Below are positions 1 through 7,721 of a DNA stretch of 13,429 bases, piece by piece. Made by a program: the position numbers and the translations under genes. Source of the stretch: Bacteroidetes bacterium HGW-Bacteroidetes-12 (GTDB lineage: Bacteria > Bacteroidota > Bacteroidia > Flavobacteriales_E > Vicingaceae); assembly GCA_002841035.1 (NCBI GenBank), contig PHDR01000033.1:1-13429 (forward strand), read 5' to 3'. The notes beneath the pieces are model-generated. The model worked only from the letters and a program-made list of their open reading frames with translations, was not told where the DNA came from and made no database searches. Every line of letters begins with the position of its first letter. Position 1 is the stretch's first letter.

Positions 1-156
1 TAATGTGGCAATTGCTGTTGCTGAGGCACAACCAGCAGCTGGTGTTGGGTTGTTACCGCCTCCTTTGTTGCCGTTTCCTGCTGTTGGAATATTTCGTGCA
101 GAAAGAGATACAACACTTAATAAGGCTATTAGAGATAATAATAGTTGTTTTTTCAT
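1..156 (-). CDS. Secreted protein of unknown function, N-terminal part (runs off left edge)
   Basis: Reading the minus strand from an ATG at 154-156 gives 52 uninterrupted codons up to the window edge. The start MKKQLLLSLIALLSVVSLSA is a clear Sec signal peptide: two lysines, a hydrophobic core, and probable cleavage after Ser-Ala near residue 20. A Gly/Asn-rich linker follows (NGNKGGGNN) and then a segment with one Cys (PTPAAGCASATAIATL). There is no lipobox, so I infer a soluble or outer-membrane-exported product, not a lipoprotein. It begins 43 bases after the stop of the TonB-dependent receptor, on the same strand, with no promoter or terminator visible between them, so co-transcription is likely. 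From memory, similar short secreted proteins follow receptors of this type in other Flavobacteriales, some with type IX secretion C-terminal domains, but the C-terminus is outside the window. No function is assigned. Confidence 0.75.
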   Translation of the reverse strand, partial: MKKQLLLSLIALLSVVSLSARNIPTAGNGNKGGGNNPTPAAGCASATAIATL

Positions 157-199
157 AGTTATTGAATTTATCATATACTTTTATTAAGAAATAAGATTA

Positions 200-3100
200 T
201 TAAAAATTAAGTTGAATACCTAAACGAATTCGTCTTGGTAAAGCATAGTTATTTGGGTTTGATTCTAATTTGGCTAAATATAAATCTCTAAATGCTTGTT
301 CATCAATTGACGATGAAATTAAATTTTGCCATTCAGCAGCTTCTAAGAAGCCATCATCGTCAGCATTACCGGTTGCAGAAAACACATCTAATACATTCAA
401 TGCATCAAATAAATTTAATACTTGAACATAAACATTTAGAGAAGCTTCTTTTTTATCTTCATCTTCGCCTTTACCCCATTTCAAGTCTATGGTTCTATCC
501 ACTTTCAAATCTACTGTTGAAGTCCATGGTAAACGAGAAGCGTTTAACTGTCCTTGTTGAGGTGAATTAGGTTGTCCTGTAATCTGAGTACCTATAATAC
601 GAGATGTTCTTGTATAAGGCGTTCCTGAACCAGAACGAAGTGTTAAGTTAGCTCCAGTATTTTTTAAAATTTGTTTACCACCTACAATAGGTCCATTATA
701 ACTTTTTCCTTCACCGTATCTATAATCTCCAGATAACACAATAGCATGTCTTTGGTCAAAGCTAAGTGGGACTAATGTTCTTAAATTTCCATTTCCAGAA
801 GATACAAGACCTAAAGATGTTGTTGTGCTAGAGCCTGTTCCATCAGCAAATTGCAATGTATAAGCTGCTCTTAGGGTTACATTACCTTTTCTTCTTAAAT
901 CATAGCTCACAGTCATACCTTTTACTGTTCCAAAATCTTTATTTTCAAAAGTAAAATAGTTACCAGGAAATGCTCCTATAATTTGAGAAATTTGAATTTG
1001 ATCTCTAAATTCTCTGTAAAAAGCTGATAGTTTTAAAGCAGAATGCGAACTAAGTTTTTGTTGAAATCCTAATTCATAATCAATCGTTTTTTCAGCTTTT
1101 AAATCAGGATTGTTAAATGCTGTATTGTTCCCTAAATGATTAAATCCACCTTGGTTAAAATTTAAATAACTTAGTAAGTCCATTCTATTTCCTGAAGAAG
1201 GTCGTTGAGTTAAGATATCATAATGAGCGAAGAATAAGGCTTCATCAGAAATTGGAAAAGAGAATGAAATACGAGGAGATATATTTACTTGAGGATCAAA
1301 ATCTTTGAATGAACCACCATCTAAATCTCTAAAAACATTGTTTTTACTAGGGTCAACCAACCAAGGATTTGGAATCCCTGATGAACTTAAAATAGCTGGA
1401 TCTGAAATTTCTTCACCATTGGCATTATACCAAGTATCTCCATCTCTATAGCCTGTAATCTGAGTTACTTTTGGATCGGTAGCATCATTTACATATACAA
1501 CAAAATCATCTCCAATATTTGCTGGTCTATCTGGGATATTTCCTATTTCCGCAACAGTTTTAACAGGAAATAATGAGAATTTATCTTTCAATACAGATTG
1601 ATTTGCATCATATCTATCAATTCTAACACCTACGTTAAAAATTAAATCATCGAAGGCAAATTTATCTTGTATATAACCTGCAATATAGATAGGCTGGAAA
1701 GAAGGGTTTTCTCGTGTGAAGTTTCCATTAGCATCTTTTTTTGTAAAGAAATCATCTAAGCTAGGATTTCCTGATATTTTTTTACCTGTATGGTCATATC
1801 CAAAATTACTCATAGCACCTCTTGCTCCAGTGTAAATTTCATCAGGAGTAAACATTCCGATGTTCCATACATCAGGTCCGTAAGAATCAAAATCTATCCA
1901 ATCTAAACTTGTTTCTGGCAATCCTAATGATTCTCTAAGGTTTTTATCAAATTGGCTGTGCTCATTTGGATTATATGCTTGTTGTAATAAAAATTGAGAA
2001 ATACCTCCACCTCCTGCTCCTGGGAACTCAATAAATGTTCCATCAACAAAACTTCTTTCCGCAATTTGGGTATTAACTAATCTTCTTCCTAATGTCCATA
2101 AACCAATTGGGCTAACCGTATAACTTCTTTCATTTCGTTGTTCATACTCAAAACCGATTTGAATTGCATGATCTTTAATACTAGCACTTCCTGAACCTGT
2201 AAATCTAAACTGAGTTTGTTCTTGTTTAAAAAATTGATTTGAAACTCTGCCCATAGAAGTAAACATTCCGTAAACATCAATTGGCACATCGCCATTAACT
2301 AAACCACCATTTCCTTGTACACTTTCAATGGTTGACGTAAAAGAAGGGTCGTTAGAAAAAATATCGTAATAACTTTGTGTATAATTAGATAGAATTGGAT
2401 TGATGTCTCCACCTTCAAATTGATAATCAATTGTATTTGGATTAGACATGAATCCTGTAATTGTATTCACTGAGTCTCCATTTTGATCAACAATAACTTG
2501 GGTTGTTACAACTTGGTCAAAAGTATTAATACGTGTTGTTGTGAACTTACCGATATAACCGTAATGACTAAGTTGGTCTTTATGGTTTTCATCTTGAACA
2601 GTTCTGTTGAAATTAGAATAATCTGCCTGAAAAGAAATGAATGCGTCTTTAATGATTGAAGCACTTTCTTCATCTGTGCTATTGGCAAATCGTTGTGTAT
2701 ATCGTGCGTAGGTTCTCCAAGTTCTTTGGATATCTTGTTGATTATTTTGAGAATTAAACAACGCATTATTTCTAGAGAATAAATTTCTGTCATTATAATC
2801 AAATGAACCACCTATTGCAATATTTATAGAGGGAGAAACATTAAAATCAATTTTTCCTGCCAAGTTGATTCCTTTTCTTGATGTATTTAATCTGAAAGGA
2901 ATTTCTTCTAAATCATCGGCTTTTATAAATTGAGCGTTATTTATTACCCCAGTTTGAAAATCGGTTCCTCCAGAAAAAGGCGTTGCATTTAGTTGTTGCA
3001 TTACATCATCTTTGACTTTGAAATTTTTAACAGCATTAGGATTAGGATCTACATCATATTGCAATTCACCTGAAAGAAAAAATCCAACTTTTGCATCTTT

Positions 3101-3940
3101 TTTATTTCCAGCAGAGTCTTTGTGAAACATAATTGGACCAGACAAACTAAAACCTAACAAGTTAAAACCATGATCATCTAATCCAACAATCCCATCATCT
3201 CCATTTTTAAATCCAGAAGTTAGGTATTCAATGCCGCCAAACCATTCTTTTGAGGCTCCTCTTGTTGTAATGTTAACAATGCCACCTGTAACATCTCCAA
3301 ACTGAGCTGGTAATCCACCTGTAATAACGGATACTTGTTCAATGGCTGAATTTGGAAGGTTTTGAGAACCCCTTACTTTAATACCATCTATATAGGTATC
3401 TGTTCCAGAACTTCTTGATCCTCTAATATTTAACTCGGTTGAACCATCATCTTTTGAAAATACACCACCAACTGTTTGTGCAACTGAAACTGCTGAACGA
3501 CCTGGCATTTTTGCAATGTTTTCTCTAGTTATTGTTCCTCCTGACGAAGTTTGATCTTTACTTATTAATGGCTCTTGAAATTCAACTACCTGAAACTCTG
3601 CCAAATCAACTCCTTGACCTGCTTTCAAATCTGGAACAAAAGTAATTTTACCACCACTAACACTGATGCTATTTACCTTTATATCTTGATACCCTACATA
3701 TTTGGCGACCAAATCATAAACACCAGGAGTTAATGCTGTAATGGTGAATTTACCATCAAAATCGGTTTGGGCTCCGGCCACTTGTGAGCCACCTTTCATT
3801 ACAACAATATTGGCAAAAGGAAGGGGTTCTCCTGTTTCCTTATCTACCATTTTACCTTTGATTGTTCCTTGTCCTGACTGAGCATAAGCTACAGATAAAG
3901 AAAACAATACAGTTACAAAAACAGCTAATTTTTTTAACAT
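200..3940 (-). CDS. TonB-dependent outer-membrane receptor with N-terminal carboxypeptidase-regulatory-like domain
   Basis: This is a 1246-residue outer-membrane transporter, predicted to take up a substrate using TonB-ExbBD energy. In order: a signal peptide at 1-20 (ends SVAYA, cleavage before Gln21); a CarboxypepD_reg-like beta-sandwich at about 26-107 (GTIKGKMVDKETGEPLPFAN, then TDFDGKFTI); a plug domain at about 134-229 with the typical NIRGSRSSGTDTYIDGIKV, the VSVITGGLPAQFGDVTGGIV stretch and ITTRG; then a beta-barrel to a C-terminal Phe (RIRLGIQLNF), the usual barrel-assembly signature. Length is normal for large Bacteroidota receptors. No SusD-like lipoprotein is adjacent in the window, and the plug does not look like a classical SusC, so I do not assign a polysaccharide substrate. 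The only visible partner is the secreted protein just downstream. Residues 1192-1203, near the end of the barrel, match an EF-hand calcium loop. The start ATG has an A-rich leader (ATTAAAAAAT) and no Shine-Dalgarno. Substrate unknown. Confidence 0.95.
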   Translation of the reverse strand: MLKKLAVFVTVLFSLSVAYAQSGQGTIKGKMVDKETGEPLPFANIVVMKGGSQVAGAQTDFDGKFTITALTPGVYDLVAKYVGYQDIKVNSISVSGGKITFVPDLKAGQGVDLAEFQVVEFQEPLISKDQTSSGGTITRENIAKMPGRSAVSVAQTVGGVFSKDDGSTELNIRGSRSSGTDTYIDGIKVRGSQNLPNSAIEQVSVITGGLPAQFGDVTGGIVNITTRGASKEWFGGIEYLTSGFKNGDDGIVGLDDHGFNLLGFSLSGPIMFHKDSAGNKKDAKVGFFLSGELQYDVDPNPNAVKNFKVKDDVMQQLNATPFSGGTDFQTGVINNAQFIKADDLEEIPFRLNTSRKGINLAGKIDFNVSPSINIAIGGSFDYNDRNLFSRNNALFNSQNNQQDIQRTWRTYARYTQRFANSTDEESASIIKDAFISFQADYSNFNRTVQDENHKDQLSHYGYIGKFTTTRINTFDQVVTTQVIVDQNGDSVNTITGFMSNPNTIDYQFEGGDINPILSNYTQSYYDIFSNDPSFTSTIESVQGNGGLVNGDVPIDVYGMFTSMGRVSNQFFKQEQTQFRFTGSGSASIKDHAIQIGFEYEQRNERSYTVSPIGLWTLGRRLVNTQIAERSFVDGTFIEFPGAGGGGISQFLLQQAYNPNEHSQFDKNLRESLGLPETSLDWIDFDSYGPDVWNIGMFTPDEIYTGARGAMSNFGYDHTGKKISGNPSLDDFFTKKDANGNFTRENPSFQPIYIAGYIQDKFAFDDLIFNVGVRIDRYDANQSVLKDKFSLFPVKTVAEIGNIPDRPANIGDDFVVYVNDATDPKVTQITGYRDGDTWYNANGEEISDPAILSSSGIPNPWLVDPSKNNVFRDLDGGSFKDFDPQVNISPRISFSFPISDEALFFAHYDILTQRPSSGNRMDLLSYLNFNQGGFNHLGNNTAFNNPDLKAEKTIDYELGFQQKLSSHSALKLSAFYREFRDQIQISQIIGAFPGNYFTFENKDFGTVKGMTVSYDLRRKGNVTLRAAYTLQFADGTGSSTTTSLGLVSSGNGNLRTLVPLSFDQRHAIVLSGDYRYGEGKSYNGPIVGGKQILKNTGANLTLRSGSGTPYTRTSRIIGTQITGQPNSPQQGQLNASRLPWTSTVDLKVDRTIDLKWGKGEDEDKKEASLNVYVQVLNLFDALNVLDVFSATGNADDDGFLEAAEWQNLISSSIDEQAFRDLYLAKLESNPNNYALPRRIRLGIQLNF

Positions 3941-4294
3941 ATTTTTTAATTTAAACTTTAAATATTTTGTTTAGTGCAAATAAATGAGGCGTAAAAGTAA
4001 TTAATATTAAAACTTAAAACCAAATTATTTTGCGTAAAAATAAAAATACTTTATGAATTCTTGCCATAAAGAGAAAAAGAATTTTAAAAAACATACCTCT
4101 TAAAAACAAAGTTTTTCATCGTAACAGGGCTAAAAAATATTCGTAACATCATCTAAATCAAAAAAAAACACTTTTCTTTCAACTTGTAAATTTTTATTTA
4201 GCAATCCCATAATTGATTTTTTTTTGAAATTTAGTGCTGATTTTTTTATGTGCTCCATTCTTAAATTTTAAAAAATTAATTTTACACCATTATT
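3941..4294. other. Divergent intergenic region between receptor gene and lpxK (354 bases)
   Basis: This very A/T-rich stretch contains no supported gene. It must carry promoters for the receptor gene (minus strand) and probably for lpxK (plus strand). I found no exact Bacteroidota TAnnTTTG element with a TTG at proper spacing on either strand. The nearest on the minus strand is TTTATTTG (7 of 8), which lacks a spaced TTG. A short ATG frame near 4248 on the plus strand stops after seven codons. The one ordered feature is the CGTAACA direct repeat, listed separately. Several oligo-A and oligo-T runs are present, with no convincing hairpin terminator. Confidence 0.7.
4119..4148. repeat. Direct repeat TCGTAACA x2, 22-base period; possible operator
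   Basis: TCGTAACA occurs at 4119-4126 and again at 4141-4148, so the copies start 22 bases apart, about two helical turns, placing them on the same DNA face. They lie about 180-220 bases upstream of the receptor start and about 150-175 upstream of lpxK. This arrangement would suit a dimeric activator or repressor. The bases in between do not form a third copy. Nothing identifies the protein that would bind, and a chance 8-mer repeat in AT-rich DNA is possible. Confidence 0.3.
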
Positions 4295-5362
4295 TTGAAA
4301 AATATATTACAAATATTGTTATTGCCAGTTTCGTGGTTGTATGGTTTTATTCTTTTTTGCAGGAATAAATGCTATGATATGGGTTTTTTATCTTCTACAA
4401 AATTTAAAACAACTGTAATTTCTGTTGGAAACCTTGCTGTTGGTGGTGTTGGAAAAACGCCTCATATTGCTTATTTAATAGAGCTTTTGCATTCTACTTA
4501 TAATATAGCTACCTTAAGCCGTGGTTATAAAAGACAAACCAAGGGATTTTATTTAGCTACTGTTAACTCAACTGCCGAAGAAATTGGTGATGAACCACTT
4601 CAATATGCAAAAAGATATAAAGACATTTTGGTTGCAGTTGATGAAAAACGTGTTAATGGAATTAATCAACTTAATAAATTAAACCATGAATTACAAGTTG
4701 TTTTGTTAGATGATGCTTTTCAACACAGAGCGGTTCAACCACACATTAATATATTGATAACCGAATATGGAAATTTATATGTTAATGATTGTTTGCTCCC
4801 ATCAGGAAGGTTACGAGAATATGAATCGGCAAGTAAGCGTGCTGACATTATTGTTGTGTCAAAATGCCCTCCTGTGCTATCGCCTATTGATAGGAGGAGG
4901 GTTATAGAAGAGTTGAACATAAAACACAACCAAGACCTCTTTTTTTCATACATTATATATAAGGATATTGTTCCGCACACCGAAATTGCAAAAAATCAAC
5001 CATTAGATATTGATGTTGCTTCCGTTTTATTAATTACAGGAATTGCCAATCCTTCCCCTTTATATTATAAGTTAAAAAACAATTGCAAAACAATAGAACA
5101 TATTTCATTTAACGACCATCATAATTTTACCCTAAATGACATTGAAATGATAAAAGGTAAATTTAATGCTCTAATTGGAAATAATAAATTAATCATTACT
5201 ACCGAAAAAGATTTAATGCGATTATCTTTGCCAAAAATTAAAACTGAAATAGAAACACTTCCTGTTTATTATATCCCTATAGATATTGATTTTCATGGAG
5301 AAGACAAAAATAAATTTGATTCAAAAATTTTAAATTATGTTAAAGAAAATACAAGAAACTAA
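4295..5362 (+). CDS. lpxK: Tetraacyldisaccharide 4'-kinase (lipid A biosynthesis)
   Basis: LpxK phosphorylates the 4' position of tetraacyldisaccharide-1-phosphate to make lipid IV-A, at the cytoplasmic face of the inner membrane. The 355 residues match the family length. Residues 5-22 are hydrophobic, the usual membrane-associated N-terminus (LPVSWLYGFILFCRNKCYD). The P-loop follows at 45-56 (GNLAVGGVGKTP), then LSRGYKR at 74-80, the DDAFQHR motif at 139-145, LLPSGRLRE near 167-175, and a late TTEKDLMRL. Most families have DDGFQHR; the Ala form is, from memory, common in Bacteroidota. The start is TTG: the only in-frame codons between it and an upstream TAA (4262-4264) include no ATG or GTG, and the TTG gives the expected N-terminus. 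It is the first gene of a plus-strand run, overlaps the next gene by 26 bases, and shows by its presence a lipid A-bearing outer membrane. Confidence 0.96.
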   Translation: MKNILQILLLPVSWLYGFILFCRNKCYDMGFLSSTKFKTTVISVGNLAVGGVGKTPHIAYLIELLHSTYNIATLSRGYKRQTKGFYLATVNSTAEEIGDEPLQYAKRYKDILVAVDEKRVNGINQLNKLNHELQVVLLDDAFQHRAVQPHINILITEYGNLYVNDCLLPSGRLREYESASKRADIIVVSKCPPVLSPIDRRRVIEELNIKHNQDLFFSYIIYKDIVPHTEIAKNQPLDIDVASVLLITGIANPSPLYYKLKNNCKTIEHISFNDHHNFTLNDIEMIKGKFNALIGNNKLIITTEKDLMRLSLPKIKTEIETLPVYYIPIDIDFHGEDKNKFDSKILNYVKENTRN

Positions 5363-6152
5363 GCAATTTTTAGATAGTAAAACAACTTTAAAACCAAAAG
5401 TAGGTATTGTGTTAGGGACAGGATTAGGTAATTTATCTTCCGAAATTGATATTGAAATAGCAATTCCTTATGAAGAAATTCCTAACTTCCCTGTTTCAAC
5501 AGTTCAAGGACATTCGGGCAAATTAGTTTTTGGCTATTTAAGTGGTGTGCCAGTTGTTGCAATGCAAGGTAGGTTTCATTATTACGAAGGATATTCATTG
5601 CAAGAATGTACTTTTCCTATTAGAGTAATGAAAATGCTGGGTATTTCTCATTTATTTTTAAGCAACGCAAGTGGTGGCGTAAACGCTAATTTTGAAGTGG
5701 GTGATATTATGTTAATTACTGATCATATTAATTTGTTGCCAGACAACCCATTAAGAGGAAAAAATATTGATGAATTAGGCCCTCGTTTTCCTGATATGAG
5801 TGAACCTTATTCTAAAAAAATGATTACTTCGGTGCTTAATATAGCATCTAAAAACAACATTAAGCTTCAACAAGGAGTTTATGCTGTACTTTCTGGACCA
5901 ACATTTGAAACTCCAGCTGAATATAAATATATGCAAATTATTGGGGCTGATACAGTAGGAATGAGCACTGTTCCAGAAGTTATTGTGGCCCGCCACATGG
6001 ATATTCCGTGTATGGCAATGTCCATTATTACTGATTTAGGTGTTGATGGAAAGATAATAGAAATTAGCCATGAAGAAGTACAAGTTATTGCAAAAGCAGC
6101 CGAACCAAAAATGACATTAATTATTAAAGAACTATTGAAGGAGTTGTATTAA
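5337..6152 (+). CDS. punA: Purine-nucleoside phosphorylase, trimeric (PNP-I/MTAP superfamily)
   Basis: The enzyme cleaves purine nucleosides with phosphate to the free base and ribose-1-phosphate, in cytoplasmic purine salvage. The 271 residues are a normal length for the trimeric class. Visible sites: phosphate-binding LGTGLGNL (26-33), GHSG (58-61, His59), GRFHYYEGYS (78-87, with Arg79, His81, Glu84), SNASGGVN (109-116), GPTFETPAEY (187-196, Glu191), VGMST (207-211, Met209), and SHEEV (244-248). The residue equivalent to human PNP Asn243 is Asp233 (ITDLG); in MTAP the equivalent is Asp, so base preference may differ from a strict inosine/guanosine enzyme. The ATG lies inside the end of lpxK with a 26-base overlap in another frame. 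The overlap, and the normal-looking N-terminus (KPKVGIVLGTG from residue 20), suggest translational coupling with lpxK. Confidence 0.95.
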   Translation: MLKKIQETKQFLDSKTTLKPKVGIVLGTGLGNLSSEIDIEIAIPYEEIPNFPVSTVQGHSGKLVFGYLSGVPVVAMQGRFHYYEGYSLQECTFPIRVMKMLGISHLFLSNASGGVNANFEVGDIMLITDHINLLPDNPLRGKNIDELGPRFPDMSEPYSKKMITSVLNIASKNNIKLQQGVYAVLSGPTFETPAEYKYMQIIGADTVGMSTVPEVIVARHMDIPCMAMSIITDLGVDGKIIEISHEEVQVIAKAAEPKMTLIIKELLKELY

Positions 6153-6178
6153 GAAATTTTGAATTTTAAATGTTAAAT

Positions 6179-6206
6179 TTTGAATAATTATTCAGCTATA
6201 TATTTT
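6179..6206 (+). promoter_or_regulatory. Candidate weak promoter upstream of gatB
   Basis: In the 88-base gap before gatB, TTTG (6179-6182) is followed after 16 bases by TATATTTT (6199-6206), which matches 7 of 8 positions of the Bacteroidota TAnnTTTG element. Spacing is one base shorter than the usual 17-23, and the last G is missing. It would give a leader of about 30 bases. It is weak evidence that gatB may also be transcribed separately from lpxK-punA. Confidence 0.22.
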
Positions 6207-6240
6207 CTTTTCTTTGCTATAAATTACACTTAACTAAAAA

Positions 6241-7689
6241 ATGAGCATTTACAATAAATATGAAGCCGTAATTGGATTGGAAATTCACGCGCAATTAGCC
6301 ACCAAAAGTAAAGCGTATGCCTCCGATTCAGCTACTTTTGGTGATTTACCAAACACCAACATTAGTCCAATTACACTGGGGCATCCAGGTACATTACCTG
6401 TGCTGAATAAAAAAAATATTGAGTTTGCTGTAAAACTAGGCTTAGCGTTAAATTCAACCATTAGAAAAGTAAATGAGTTTGCTCGAAAAAATTATTTTTA
6501 TGCAGATTTACCTAAAGGATATCAAATTACACAAGACAAAACTCCTATTTGCAATGGAGGTTATGTAACCTTATTCCCGAATACCGAAAGAGAAAAAAAA
6601 ATTAACATTACACGTATTCATTTAGAGGAAGATGCTGGAAAAAGCATACACGACCAAGACCCTTTTAACACCTTAATTGATTTAAACAGAGCAGGAGTTT
6701 CTTTAGTAGAAATTGTTTCTGAACCAGAAATAAAATCGTCTGAGGAAGCTTATGAATATGTTACCCAAATCAGAAAATTAGTTCGTTACCTAGAAATTTG
6801 TGATGGAAACATGGAAGAAGGAAGCTTGCGATGCGATGCCAATGTTTCTGTAATGCTAAAAGGTTCAACAACTTTTGGAGAGCGAACAGAAACCAAAAAC
6901 ATGAACTCTATCCGAAACGTGAAAAGAGCCATTGATTTTGAAATTAAACGACAAATAGATTTAATTGAAGCAGGACAAAGAGTGGAAATGGAAACCCGAA
7001 GTTTTAATGCTGCTGATGGCTCAACAACGCTAATGCGAAGCAAAGAAGAAGCACACGATTATCGTTATTTTCCTGAACCAGATTTACAACCTGTTTTAGT
7101 TGAAGAAAATTATATTACCGAAGTAAAAAAAGAACTTCCTCTACTGCCTAATGAACTTTATAAAGTTTACACTAAAGAATATGGATTGTCTGAATATGAC
7201 GCCAACCTCATCATTGAATCGAAACCTTTAGGGCTTTACTATAATGAATTAACTCAACATACAAAAAATTACAAAGCAGCTTCAAACTGGTTGAATGGTT
7301 CAATAAAATCATATTTAAATGAAAATGGAATTACTATTGAGGATTTTGTTCTAAAACCCATAAAAATTGCCGCACTTATCCAATTAATTGACGATGGAAA
7401 AGTGAGTAATACGGTTGCTTCTCAGCATATTTTCCCTGTTATGGTGAACCAACCTGAGCTAGAACCAATTGCTATTGCAGAACAAAACAATCTTATTCAA
7501 GAAAGTAATGCGGATGATATCATTAATTATATCGATATTGTGATTGAACAAAATCCAAATGAAATAACACGATTCAAAAATGGAGAAAAACAACTCATGG
7601 GATTTTTGATGGGGCAATTAATGAAAGTTTCGGAAGGAAAAGCTGACCCAAAAAAAGCCAACCTTTTATTGAGAGAACGATTAAACTAA
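6241..7689 (+). CDS. gatB: Aspartyl/glutamyl-tRNA(Asn/Gln) amidotransferase subunit B
   Basis: GatB is the tRNA-binding and kinase-like subunit of GatCAB, which converts Glu-tRNA(Gln) and/or Asp-tRNA(Asn) to the correct amide form using ATP and ammonia channelled from GatA. The 482 residues are typical. Motifs: IGLEIHAQL (11-19), GHPGTLP (47-53), ARKNYFYADLPKGYQITQ (81-98), HLEEDAGKS (127-135), and the GatB signature DLNRAGVSLVEI (147-158). The C-terminal YqeY-like tRNA-binding tail ends with GFLMGQLMK, GKADP and NLLLRERLN (about 440-482). The four zinc cysteines of the Cys-x-Cys/Cys-x-x-Cys type found in many GatB proteins are absent here (ASDS near 27-30, ISPIT near 41-45). From memory this is normal in Bacteroidota. 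gatA and gatC are not in this window. It follows punA by 88 bases and starts at an ATG preceded by AACTAAAAA. Confidence 0.98.
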   Translation: MSIYNKYEAVIGLEIHAQLATKSKAYASDSATFGDLPNTNISPITLGHPGTLPVLNKKNIEFAVKLGLALNSTIRKVNEFARKNYFYADLPKGYQITQDKTPICNGGYVTLFPNTEREKKINITRIHLEEDAGKSIHDQDPFNTLIDLNRAGVSLVEIVSEPEIKSSEEAYEYVTQIRKLVRYLEICDGNMEEGSLRCDANVSVMLKGSTTFGERTETKNMNSIRNVKRAIDFEIKRQIDLIEAGQRVEMETRSFNAADGSTTLMRSKEEAHDYRYFPEPDLQPVLVEENYITEVKKELPLLPNELYKVYTKEYGLSEYDANLIIESKPLGLYYNELTQHTKNYKAASNWLNGSIKSYLNENGITIEDFVLKPIKIAALIQLIDDGKVSNTVASQHIFPVMVNQPELEPIAIAEQNNLIQESNADDIINYIDIVIEQNPNEITRFKNGEKQLMGFLMGQLMKVSEGKADPKKANLLLRERLN

Positions 7690-7721
7690 TTACTATTTTT
7701 AAAAATTAAAATTCAATACAC

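Noticed and set aside
5..187. A plus-strand 60-codon open frame with Pro/Ala-rich content at the left edge
   Set aside because: It lies opposite the minus-strand signal-peptide gene, which has a far more natural N-terminus; the plus-strand frame is its shadow.
200..3940. Assignment of the receptor as a SusC polysaccharide transporter
   Set aside because: No SusD-like gene or carbohydrate enzymes are adjacent in the window, and the plug motifs are not those of classical SusC.
6241..7689. Loss of GatB zinc cysteines as a defect
   Set aside because: All other GatB motifs are intact and, from memory, Bacteroidota GatB commonly lacks these cysteines, so I treat it as a lineage trait.
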